This document shows positions 1 through 6,787 of a stretch of DNA of 17,601 nucleotides, in pieces. The notes beneath the pieces were generated by a model. The model worked only from the letters and a program-made list of their open reading frames with translations, was not told the DNA's origin and did no database searches. Both the position numbers and the translations under genes were made by a program. This DNA is from Pseudobacteriovorax antillogorgiicola (GTDB taxonomy: Bacteria > Bdellovibrionota_B > Oligoflexia > Oligoflexales > RGVZ01), in assembly GCA_945897695.1 (NCBI GenBank), contig CAMDGW010000026.1:1-17601 (forward strand), given 5' to 3'. The first letter of the stretch is position 1, and each line of letters starts with the position of its first letter.

Positions 1-105
1 TAGGCTCAGAAACACTCAGCAATCAAAGCTAAGGCAGCTCATGGGCTATTACAGAAATACCACGCGCATACAGGAATGGGGTAAACTGGTTGTATAGATT
101 ACAAA

Positions 106-133
106 GTAACATCTGGGTTACGGTAACAGTTAC
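106..133. other. Cluster of alternating GTAAC / GTTAC pentamers
   Basis: Four pentamers alternate in orientation within 28 bases: GTAAC at 106, GTTAC at 117, GTAAC at 123 and GTTAC at 129. Neighbouring copies form inverted repeats with 6-, 1- and 1-base spacers. This could be a small operator or a weak hairpin, or chance. The stretch 1-263 has no ORF that I can support as a gene; two short frames open at the left edge cannot be identified. Confidence 0.3.
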
Positions 134-158
134 TTATGGCTCAAAACGAGAGATTTAT

Positions 159-216
159 ACATACTGCTAAAAATTTTCACATACTGCTAAAAATTCACAA
201 CATACTGCTAAAAATT
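159..216. repeat. Threefold tandem repeat with identical 17-bp core
   Basis: The core ACATACTGCTAAAAATT occurs exactly at 159-175, 179-195 and 200-216. Start-to-start spacing is 20 and 21 bp, close to two turns of B-DNA, and only the 3-4 base linkers differ. It lies 48-105 bases beyond the stop codon of the minus-strand acyltransferase gene. The exact cores and helical spacing resemble an iteron or protein-binding array, but no origin or partner gene is visible, so function is unassigned. Confidence 0.85.
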
Positions 217-263
217 CAACTCCGACTAAAAGCTTCGGCCTGGTCAGGCGGTTTCGTTAGGTG

Positions 264-1349
264 CTACGGCGCTGACGTTGCTACGTCTTTTGTATTTCCG
301 AATGTGTCCTTAGGAACCAAGCGATTCCACTGATCCAGTCGCCCCATGGATAGCAGGAAAGGATCCTTCTCTTGTCGCGCAGCAAAGTCAGCCTTGCAAC
401 TGATTCCTTGCCACTGGTTCTGAATCAAGATTTGTCCAATAGAACCACCCAGAGTTGCGCCTGGGCCAAGCAGCACAAGTCTATCGGGGGCAAACTCCTT
501 AAGCGCAACTGTAATAGCAGCAGTAAAGTCATAAGCAACGGTAACTTGATGACCTAATGTGTACTGTCTTAATTCCTCGGAATCCGCGCTGTAAGGCTGC
601 CAGACCTTACCGCGCCCGTCGATCATTGGAATTTTTGGCGCATGAAATAGATCCGAATCCAAAATTCCAAACGCTTTTTGAGATACAGGCGCTAGGACTG
701 GAGTGTGAAACGCAGCATGATTGATCAGCTTAAAAGGATAACGCTCATCAACAACAGGCAACATCCTCATCAGGCTTCGCAGTCCTGCTTCGTCGCCCCC
801 GATAACCCGATAGCCGCCAAGATAGATGCTCGAGTAAACCTTTCCATCGCCCGAATCGTTAACGTCTTTGAGACACCTTTCAATCATGGCTGCCTTTTCA
901 GCATCAAAAATCCAATTTTGATCAACAACAGGGTAAATTAATTGCCCACCAACTACACCGGCGCGCATCATGGAACCCATGGTGTTCACCACGGTGAATG
1001 CGCCGTGTTCATCTAACGCACCTGCCGCAGCAAGGGCCAAATACCAACCTAACGAATTTCCGGTTACTGCAACGATCTCATAACGATCGGGATCTATCGC
1101 CATCATATCGACCATGGCGCACGCATGAATCAGAATCGAAGCATTTTCTCCCGGCGTATGAACACTAATCTGAAACTGATTGGCCCCATCAAGCTCCGAT
1201 ACTGTAGGCTCGCCACCACCTCGGCGCCACCCGTCGATGCGATCGATAAACCCACCAAATTTTACGCGGTACTTCCCAAAGTAGTTCAATTCTTCGCGCG
1301 TATAGCTACCACGACCTGGGCAAATGACGACGATTCGTTCTTTTTTCAT
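264..1349 (-). CDS. FabD-like acyltransferase lacking the malonyl-binding arginine
   Basis: 361-aa protein of the FabD/ACP S-acyltransferase fold, probably cytoplasmic, moving an acyl group between CoA and a carrier. Visible landmarks are PGRGS near residue 11 (PGQGS in FabD), the nucleophile elbow GNSLGWY with Ser99 (usually GHSLGEY), AFHT with catalytic-type His215, and LGPGATLGG near 294. Counting 25 residues on from the nucleophile, where E. coli FabD has Arg117, gives Met124 (sequence TMGSMM). That arginine binds the malonyl carboxylate, so malonyl-CoA is an unlikely substrate; acetyl, branched or other uncharged acyl groups fit better (inference). The ATG has GGAG six bases upstream and overlaps the E1 gene's TGA as ATGA, so the two are translationally coupled. 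Substrate and carrier are unknown; no ACP gene is in the window. Confidence 0.8.
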   Translation of the reverse strand: MKKERIVVICPGRGSYTREELNYFGKYRVKFGGFIDRIDGWRRGGGEPTVSELDGANQFQISVHTPGENASILIHACAMVDMMAIDPDRYEIVAVTGNSLGWYLALAAAGALDEHGAFTVVNTMGSMMRAGVVGGQLIYPVVDQNWIFDAEKAAMIERCLKDVNDSGDGKVYSSIYLGGYRVIGGDEAGLRSLMRMLPVVDERYPFKLINHAAFHTPVLAPVSQKAFGILDSDLFHAPKIPMIDGRGKVWQPYSADSEELRQYTLGHQVTVAYDFTAAITVALKEFAPDRLVLLGPGATLGGSIGQILIQNQWQGISCKADFAARQEKDPFLLSMGRLDQWNRLVPKDTFGNTKDVATSAP

Positions 1350-3595
1350 TTTCGACTCCGCGCTGCGGGCTTTCTTGCAGTTCCGCGAGATTTCTTAACC
1401 AAAGATAATCCTGCTTCAACAATCGAATCCCTGCTTGGCAACGTAACTGTTGCTGTTGCGCCAAGAGGAATAAAACTATCCTCCGCCGCATGCACCCGAA
1501 TCGAAGGTAAAGGTGACAGCTCCTCGACAAAAAGCGTCACTAACTGCTCACTCACGGAACCCGTCTTGCGACACTCATCTACCACCAGTATCGATTCACA
1601 GCCCTCAATTTCTCGCAGTAAACCATGCCCTGGCAATGGCAGCATCCAGTGAAGATCGATAACTCTGCACTGAATTCCGTGTTCTTCACGCAATATCTGC
1701 TCGGCCTGCCTTGAAAGATAGTATCCATTACCATAGGTCACGATAGCCAGGTCCTTACCCACTCCGAACCGGGTCACGTCACCAAGAGAGATTTCTTCAC
1801 CAAGTGCTGGATACTCAAACTGCCACGAACCATCACCATCTTTATGGAGATCTTTTGTCATATAAAGGGCAATCGGCTCTATGAAAACCACCACTCGTCC
1901 ATCTTCATGAGCCAGGCGCATGCAATGCCTAAACAACTTTACGGCATCCAGACCATTTGAGGGTATAGCCACAACCAGACCTGGAATATCACGAAATACG
2001 TTGAAAGAATTATCATTATGGAAATGACCACCAAAGCCTTTTTGATAGGCCAAACCAGCAATCCTGATGACCATTGGATTCTGATATTTACCAGATGAGA
2101 AGAACGACAGTGTTGCGGCTTCACCGCGGATCTGATCTTCGGCATTATGGACATAGGCGAGAAATTGAATTTCAGGAATCGGAAGAAATCCGTTATGCGC
2201 CATGCCGATGGCATTACCTAAAATACTCGTCTCATCCAAATGAGAATTAAAAATACGTTTCGCGCCGAAAAGATCAAGTAGTCCTGCCGTCACGTTATAG
2301 ACCCCACCCTTCTTCGCGACATCTTCTCCAAAAATCAAAGCATTGGGGTACTGAAGCATGACATCAGCCAAACCAAGGTTGTGAAGTTTAGCAAAATGAA
2401 ATTTTTGTCCGGGGCGCATTCGTTGTCCCAATTTGCTAGCCCTTGTTGCCTCATCTGGAATCGGCATAGCCGGGCGTAGGCCTTTTGGCGGAAGGATGCT
2501 GCGCATAACATCTGCCGCAGATTCAAGCTTTGGCCTCAGCACAGCTTCTTCACCAACACAATCAATGCGCCTTCGAATTGATTCATAGATCGATACTAGC
2601 TCGTTACCGGTAGCAAACCCATGTTCGATGGCAATTCTGGCAGAATGCAAAAGAGGGTCCTGACGTTCATTTGCCTGAATCTGGTCCAGGGAACGATAAG
2701 TTGTTTCCACATCAGAGCCAGCGTGCCCAAGCAGGCGTACCGTGCGAACATGCAGAAAAACCGGACGACGGGTTCTACGTGCAAAGTCCTCTGCCTGCTT
2801 CGCCACTACAAAAGAATCAACAAGATTTAATCCGTCGCATTTCATGTAGCGAAGACCTGGCCGCGACGAAAAACTCTGCTCAACCCATCCATTGGGGGAT
2901 GGCACCGAAATGCCAATGCCGTTGTCTTCACATATAAAAACAAGTGGTACTGGTAATCCCTGAAAAGAACAAAGCCCAGCCGCATTAAAAGCAGCTTGAG
3001 CGGTTGCATGATTTGACGATGCATCACCAAATGTACAAAGCACAACGCCATCATGAGGAATGGCACCATTAATACCCATATCCTTAGCTCGCCCGACAGA
3101 TAGTGCTGCCCCCACGGCCTTAGGCAAATGTGACGCTATAGTGGAGGTTTGGGGCGGCACGTTTAACGATAGACTTCCAAAGACCTTGTGGCGTCCCTCT
3201 GAAATCGGATCTTCCGCAGATGCAGACAACGAAAGAAGCCCATCATAAACAGGCGTCGAACCTGGAAGCTGCTTTGATCTCTGAATAAAAAACGCGCCGC
3301 TACGGTAGTGCAAAAAAGCCATATCAGTTAAACGGAAGACTTGGCCATGAACAGCATTTCCTTCGTGACCGGAACTGCCAATCGTATAGAACGTAAGATT
3401 TCTCGCCCTCAATCTTCTCGCTGCCAAGTCAAGGTGACGGCTAATCATTTGTGATTCAAATACGTCCATGAACACGGACCGAGTCATGCCCGAGCTATTA
3501 AAATTGACAGGCGTATGCAACTCAGGAAGGTTTCCCGCCTTGACCCAGTTAATAAAATTCTGATCGATCACTTCCGAGCGGTTAGGATTTGTCAT
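1346..3595 (-). CDS. 2-oxoacid dehydrogenase E1, alpha and beta subunits fused in one chain
   Basis: Thiamine-diphosphate E1 that decarboxylates a 2-oxoacid (branched-chain or pyruvate type) and passes the acyl group to a lipoyl E2. Residues counted from the chosen ATG: E1alpha spans about 40-365, with the TPP motif GDASSN at 190 ending in EDNGIG at 223 and the loop LLGHAGSDVETTYRS near 288. E1beta spans about 395-735, with GEDVAKKGGVYNVTAGL near 423 and GGHFHNDNSF near 522. Such one-chain E1 proteins are known, for example in Bacteroidota. An in-frame TTG at 3625 would add 10 residues, but the ATG at 3595 has AGAAG seven bases upstream, so it is preferred (749 aa). First gene of an operon with the acyltransferase; no E2 or E3 gene is present, and I found no clear promoter between this gene and the upstream terminator. 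Confidence 0.88.
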   Translation of the reverse strand: MTNPNRSEVIDQNFINWVKAGNLPELHTPVNFNSSGMTRSVFMDVFESQMISRHLDLAARRLRARNLTFYTIGSSGHEGNAVHGQVFRLTDMAFLHYRSGAFFIQRSKQLPGSTPVYDGLLSLSASAEDPISEGRHKVFGSLSLNVPPQTSTIASHLPKAVGAALSVGRAKDMGINGAIPHDGVVLCTFGDASSNHATAQAAFNAAGLCSFQGLPVPLVFICEDNGIGISVPSPNGWVEQSFSSRPGLRYMKCDGLNLVDSFVVAKQAEDFARRTRRPVFLHVRTVRLLGHAGSDVETTYRSLDQIQANERQDPLLHSARIAIEHGFATGNELVSIYESIRRRIDCVGEEAVLRPKLESAADVMRSILPPKGLRPAMPIPDEATRASKLGQRMRPGQKFHFAKLHNLGLADVMLQYPNALIFGEDVAKKGGVYNVTAGLLDLFGAKRIFNSHLDETSILGNAIGMAHNGFLPIPEIQFLAYVHNAEDQIRGEAATLSFFSSGKYQNPMVIRIAGLAYQKGFGGHFHNDNSFNVFRDIPGLVVAIPSNGLDAVKLFRHCMRLAHEDGRVVVFIEPIALYMTKDLHKDGDGSWQFEYPALGEEISLGDVTRFGVGKDLAIVTYGNGYYLSRQAEQILREEHGIQCRVIDLHWMLPLPGHGLLREIEGCESILVVDECRKTGSVSEQLVTLFVEELSPLPSIRVHAAEDSFIPLGATATVTLPSRDSIVEAGLSLVKKSRGTARKPAARSRK

Positions 3596-3683
3596 CGTAT
3601 GACTTCTCTTGAGAGTATGATTCAACAGGTTAAGGTGATGTATTTACCGGAATTAATCTCTAAAGGCTACGTCTCATTAGAGC

Positions 3684-3712
3684 AAAAAAATCCGGGCAGC
3701 CTGCCCGGATTT
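3684..3712 (-). terminator. Rho-independent terminator of the nuclease/phospholipase gene
   Basis: Arms AAATCCGGGCA (3688-3698) and TGCCCGGATTT (3702-3712) pair perfectly around a GCC loop. Read on the minus strand, the stem is followed by a run of seven T (3690-3684). It sits 28 bp past the stop codon at 3741 and insulates the E1 operon from the gene upstream. Confidence 0.9.
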
Positions 3713-3740
3713 CTAGATCTAAACTCTAACTTGCTAGTGA

Positions 3741-4646
3741 TTACCGATGTCCCATCGCAATCCACTCTGGGTCCTCAGCCTTTACATTGTTAGCAGGAAG
3801 ATTTTGAGTTCCAGCAACCGTGAAGGCAACATCCCAAATTTTACCAAGGAGTGCTGATGCGCGTGCAATCCTAGGTGTCAGGTCTGTCGTGAGCCACTTA
3901 TCATCTGGATTTGAGGATTCAAACTTTTGATAAACCGTCTCGAGAGCATTGAAAGCATCATCGGCTTCAGTCCAAGATATATGCTGAAGTTCAGAGTTTT
4001 CAAGGTCGTTACCGATGGACCGCTCAAGACCGCTGCGGCGCTCGCCCGCAATTTTTTGGGTCGCATCGAATAGGTGGTTGTCATCCATACGATCAACCAG
4101 TGTTGTCTCGTAGTACTTGTGAACACCCGGTTTGTTTATAGACTGACCATCGTAATCAGTAGATGCATGCATTGGCTGAGTCATATCGCCAACATAGTGA
4201 CCCATAACTCCAGCGATTTGAACGGCGCGCTTAAAGTCACCTTTTTTTAACGCGGCTACGAGCTGCACGTAAAAGTCACTTACACGCCACATGGCTAGGC
4301 CATGCTTTGCAACAAAATCCCGACCAAGTTCATCTTCTGCGCGACCAACGGCCAAATCAGCAAGACTTTCTCCGAGACGGTTGCTGCCGTAACCATCCAT
4401 CTCAAACCAGTGCATCGGCTTTTCGAGGTTGGCGTTAGCACCAGACTTCCACTTCACATCCGGAGTGTTTGCAAAACGGATGATCTGCTGGCTGTTGGCA
4501 TCAAGGAATTTTTTGGCTTGGGGGTTGGCGACCATAGAAATCGCCACTCGGTTAACTGTCGAGTGCCCTTTTCCGCCCCATGCGAAAGCATGAGAGGAGA
4601 GTAGAGCTCCTAAAATGAGCACACTGCACGTAGAAACCTGCATCAT
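3741..4646 (-). CDS. Exported zinc hydrolase, S1/P1 nuclease / phospholipase C superfamily
   Basis: A signal peptide ends in AFA just before WGGKGH, so cleavage exposes Trp1, whose amino group is a zinc ligand in P1 nuclease. In mature numbering the expected zinc-site residues are visible: W1, H6, D41 (FANTPDVKW), H57 (HWFEMD), H128 and D132 (HYVGD), H138 (QPMH), H154 and E158 (HKYYE). The final HxxxE pair matches zinc-dependent phospholipase C rather than the HxxxD of P1 nuclease, while the W-x4-H start is P1-like. Substrate (single-stranded nucleic acid or phospholipid) is therefore open. The frame is open to a TTG at 4664, but GGAG lies five bases before the ATG at 4646, with another ATG at 4643. 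Monocistronic, probably periplasmic or secreted, with its own terminator. Confidence 0.85.
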   Translation of the reverse strand: MMQVSTCSVLILGALLSSHAFAWGGKGHSTVNRVAISMVANPQAKKFLDANSQQIIRFANTPDVKWKSGANANLEKPMHWFEMDGYGSNRLGESLADLAVGRAEDELGRDFVAKHGLAMWRVSDFYVQLVAALKKGDFKRAVQIAGVMGHYVGDMTQPMHASTDYDGQSINKPGVHKYYETTLVDRMDDNHLFDATQKIAGERRSGLERSIGNDLENSELQHISWTEADDAFNALETVYQKFESSNPDDKWLTTDLTPRIARASALLGKIWDVAFTVAGTQNLPANNVKAEDPEWIAMGHR

Positions 4647-4666
4647 AATTTCTCCCATAGTCAAAC

Positions 4667-4706
4667 ATTATACGGTGTTTGGTAGAAACGCCGGCCCGAT
4701 TGCCGG
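4667..4706 (-). promoter_or_regulatory. Proximal promoter -10 with GC-rich inverted repeat at the -35 position
   Basis: On the minus strand a perfect TATAAT occupies 4672-4667, about 20 bases before the ATG at 4646; transcription would begin near 4660. No good -35 is seen 17 bp away. Instead the inverted repeat CCGGC-ccgatt-GCCGG (4691-4706) covers that place, which would suit an activator or repressor site. Confidence 0.5.
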
Positions 4707-4720
4707 TTTATATGGGTACA

Positions 4721-4737
4721 CCAATAAAATTTATTGG
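4721..4737. promoter_or_regulatory. AT-rich palindrome, possible operator
   Basis: CCAATAAAATTTATTGG has two perfect 8-base arms around a central A. It lies 75-91 bp upstream of the nuclease/phospholipase start, between its two candidate promoters. The binding protein is unknown. Confidence 0.45.
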
Positions 4738-4749
4738 CGACTTTCGGAG

Positions 4750-4776
4750 ACTATATGTCCCCTCAAGACAAGTCAA
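4750..4776 (-). promoter_or_regulatory. Possible distal promoter for the zinc hydrolase gene
   Basis: On the minus strand TTGACT (4776-4771) and TATAGT (4755-4750) are good hexamers, but the 15-bp spacer is shorter than the usual 17. A transcript from here would carry the palindrome and GC repeat in its leader. Confidence 0.3.
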
Positions 4777-4935
4777 ATTGATTCTATGGGGTTTTAAGTA
4801 AAGATCTTATGAAGACGCCGTCCGAAAGGCTTCAAAATCAACTGATTAGGGCACTGAGGCTGAACAGACGAGCCAAAGCGAACCATCTGGCAGTGGTTCA
4901 TGAGAGTTCTAATTAAATCAATATTTTCAAGTGTT
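4777..4935. other. Gene-free stretch downstream of the cytochrome c operon
   Basis: No gene is supportable here. The inverted repeat GAACCA (4880-4885) / TGGTTC (4894-4899) has an 8-base loop but no T-run, so it is at best a weak terminator for the hemF-ccm operon. A short minus frame ending at 4794 has no credible start signal. Confidence 0.4.
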
Positions 4936-5271
4936 TTACTTGCATCTATGCCCTGGAGATAACAACGCTCCGCAGGTCGGGCAAAGGTCCAGAACCTGTC
5001 CACCGTCGGCGCGCCCGGGAGACCTAGTGCCCCCTGGCCCCTGGACGCCCTGCATCATCTGCTCTTGAAATTTCTGAACTGCAGAGGAAATACGAGATTT
5101 CACCAGCTTGAAAACCAGCCAAATAATGACCACTGGTAGGATAAAACGTCCCAAAGCCCAAATTGCCGGGAGAGCGGCCCCGCGGGATGCCGAAAACATG
5201 GCCGCCAGCAAGATTCCTAAAGCAAGCCACTGACCGAGGCTGGCTTTCACATGTACTACAACTTTTCTCAT
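4936..5271 (-). CDS. Small membrane protein with C-terminal zinc-ribbon-like Cys/His cluster
   Basis: 111 aa, not recognised as a named family. Two hydrophobic segments (about 14-28 and 37-56) are followed by a charged, Gln-rich stretch, a Gly/Arg-rich linker and a C-terminal CPTCG...H.C cluster: C97, C100, H108 and C110, enough ligands for one zinc. The cluster sits at the extreme C-terminus, one residue from the end. The ATG at 5271 has AAGG eight bases upstream. It follows the preceding gene by 18 bp in the same direction, making it the last gene of the hemF-ccm operon. A part in haem delivery or assembly is guessed from position only. Confidence 0.65.
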   Translation of the reverse strand: MRKVVVHVKASLGQWLALGILLAAMFSASRGAALPAIWALGRFILPVVIIWLVFKLVKSRISSAVQKFQEQMMQGVQGPGGTRSPGRADGGQVLDLCPTCGALLSPGHRCK

Positions 5272-5289
5272 GATATTTGCCTTATTTTT

Positions 5290-5967
5290 CTAACCTAACT
5301 CATATTTATCTGTAGCCATAGCACGTTGAGAGGCTCTTCTCGTTAACAGCCCAGCGCCGACTGCCAAAATCCCTGCAAGAATGCCACCGATGGCCCATAG
5401 CCTGGCCCTACCCTCGGGGACACCTGATACACCCACTAAAACATCTTGAGCCGCTATAACCATTCGGTTGGAGGTCCAAACACTATACCTTTGCATGTCC
5501 TGAACATCTGAGCCCGCCTCCGAAAGATCCTGGGAATCTATGTCCAAAAGACCTCTGGGAGACATTACGGTTAACTCACCGACATCAACCATAGCTTTCA
5601 GATGTAACGTTGCTTGGCCAAATGACGCCGGCAGCATAAAACCAACACTGAGGACGCTCACTCCTGGGGGAAACTCTTTTTGCACCACAAGGCCTAAGTC
5701 CCCTAACTTTAAATCCGCCGCCGCTATACCCTCGATCGGCTGGAAATCCTTGGCCTCACGAGGTAGCAATACTGGCAATGAAAAACGCTCAGGGACTTGA
5801 CCGCGATTATTGACAGCTGCCACCCAAGTTCCCAAAATCTGGTCGATTCCAGGCTTCAGAACAATCAGCTGCTTGGGCATTAAGACAACTTCCGCAAAAG
5901 AGGTGCTTGCGAGAAAAATCCACGCTAATAAAAAAATACCTGAGACAATTCGCGAGCATTTTTTCAT
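5290..5967 (-). CDS. Periplasmic, C-terminally anchored protein of the ccm operon, unknown function
   Basis: 225 aa. A typical signal peptide (MKKC, hydrophobic core, cleavage after SFA near residue 25) is followed by about 160 residues that alternate in a beta-rich, Ig-like manner, a transmembrane segment (about 190-208) and a short basic tail, so most of the protein should face the periplasm while anchored in the inner membrane. The frame is open 37 codons further upstream, but the ATG at 5967 overlaps the preceding TGA as ATGA, has AAGG just upstream and starts a good signal peptide. I recognise no catalytic motif and see no haem-binding CxxCH. Tight coupling to ccmF/ccmH suggests an accessory role in cytochrome c maturation (inference). 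Confidence 0.75.
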   Translation of the reverse strand: MKKCSRIVSGIFLLAWIFLASTSFAEVVLMPKQLIVLKPGIDQILGTWVAAVNNRGQVPERFSLPVLLPREAKDFQPIEGIAAADLKLGDLGLVVQKEFPPGVSVLSVGFMLPASFGQATLHLKAMVDVGELTVMSPRGLLDIDSQDLSEAGSDVQDMQRYSVWTSNRMVIAAQDVLVGVSGVPEGRARLWAIGGILAGILAVGAGLLTRRASQRAMATDKYELG

Positions 5968-6287
5968 AGACCTTCCCCAGAATGATCCTGTTCGGACGTC
6001 TGAAAACTCTTCAGCCACGAAATTCGTCGGGCAACATCGACGTAGCGACTCGTCAAATATCGCTGACGCTGACGCCACTCAACCGCAGAGATTTCCCCGG
6101 CCGTGGCACCAGCCTCGTCACGAAGCCATCGTTCCAGGATTGCCGTTTCCCTGGAAAATAGAGATGAAAGATCGTCAGATGCTGACGCATCCTGAAGACT
6201 GCCACCTGGACCGGTAAAAAACGGCAAGAAGACGATAATGACAATGAATAAACTGATGAACGAACAAATCAACAATAAGGGGTTCAT
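5964..6287 (-). CDS. Short CcmI-like protein, N-terminal membrane segment plus helical tail
   Basis: 107 aa: one N-terminal membrane helix (about 4-24), a Gly/Ser/Asp linker, then a charged helical region containing WLRDEAGATAGEISAVEWR. This is the layout of the N-terminal part of CcmI (membrane helix plus leucine-zipper-like region), which in proteobacteria helps present apocytochrome to the CcmF-CcmH haem ligation complex. The TPR part of full-length CcmI is missing. AAGGAG stands seven bases before the ATG. The gene is joined by ATGA overlaps to ccmH upstream (6284-6287) and to the next gene downstream (5964-5967). The CcmI-like call rests on layout and position and is tentative; a lineage-specific small protein is the alternative. 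Confidence 0.7.
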   Translation of the reverse strand: MNPLLLICSFISLFIVIIVFLPFFTGPGGSLQDASASDDLSSLFSRETAILERWLRDEAGATAGEISAVEWRQRQRYLTSRYVDVARRISWLKSFQTSEQDHSGEGL

Positions 6288-6787
6288 GACCGAACTCCTT
6301 TCGCATGACGACGGTCGTCCAATTTTTTCTGCATCTCCGCAACCACGTCCTCCACTGAACGAGTTGTCATTTCATCGCGATCAACGCGGCTGCTGCGTGA
6401 CCAAACAGTAAGCCAGATCAATATCGGACCGAGGATCAAGACCGCAATAGGCACCAGCCAGGCCAACAAGTGTATGCCCTCCCGCGGAGGTGCACGTAAA
6501 ATCCATGGACCATATCTCTCAGTGAAAAACTGCAGAATTTCATCTTTGGACTTCCCGGCAACCATCTGCTCCTTCACTTCATTTTTAATCTGGATGGAGA
6601 ACGAAGCATCGCTATCGAGAACACTTAGCCCGGTACACGTTGGGCAACGCAAGTCGCCAGCCACATCGCGAAACTGATTATCATCTACTTTCAAGTCGTC
6701 CCGAGATTTTGCAATTCCTTGAGCCGTAGCTAAATCAGAAAAAAAACATGCAAAAATCAGCGCGAAAGGAAAAATTAATCGCATCAT
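6284..6787 (-). CDS. ccmH: Cytochrome c maturation protein CcmH (thiol-disulfide component)
   Basis: 167 aa of the CcmH/CycL/NrfF family, which keeps apocytochrome CxxCH cysteines reduced for haem attachment. A signal peptide is followed by the family motif as LRCPTC (Cys48 and Cys51), then SDASFSIQIKNEVKEQ, a KSKDEI...ERYGPWILRAPP segment typical of the family, a membrane helix (about 106-129) and a charged C-terminal tail. It is the short, single-domain form, without the CcmI-like fusion of E. coli CcmH. The frame is open to an ATG at 6802, but that ATG lies within the ribosome-binding region: GGGAGGT precedes the ATG at 6787, which also makes an ATGA overlap with the ccmF stop. Part of the hemF-ccm operon. 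Confidence 0.93.
   Translation of the reverse strand: MMRLIFPFALIFACFFSDLATAQGIAKSRDDLKVDDNQFRDVAGDLRCPTCTGLSVLDSDASFSIQIKNEVKEQMVAGKSKDEILQFFTERYGPWILRAPPREGIHLLAWLVPIAVLILGPILIWLTVWSRSSRVDRDEMTTRSVEDVVAEMQKKLDDRRHAKGVRS

Noticed and set aside
1..97. Possible end of a plus-strand gene entering from the left (frame ending at the TAG at 95)
   Set aside because: Only 31 codons are visible, another frame is also open nearby, and I recognise neither; not enough to call a gene.
238..249. GCCTG/CAGGC hairpin after the acyltransferase stop
   Set aside because: The loop would be only two bases and there is no proper T-run, so it is not a credible terminator.
136..333. 65-codon plus-strand ORF across the tandem repeat
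   Set aside because: Its repeated residues simply come from the 17-bp repeat, it runs into the antisense of the acyltransferase gene, and it has no Shine-Dalgarno.
1125..1652. Long plus-strand ORF antisense to the acyltransferase/E1 junction
   Set aside because: Shadow of two well-supported minus-strand genes; no family features.
4880..4899. GAACCA/TGGTTC inverted repeat as terminator of the ccm operon
   Set aside because: Six-base stem without a following T-run on the minus strand.
4794..5003. 69-codon minus-strand ORF overlapping the end of the zinc-ribbon protein gene
   Set aside because: Composition looks protein-like in part, but no start with a ribosome-binding site exists after the upstream gene and the overlap is out of frame; probably chance.
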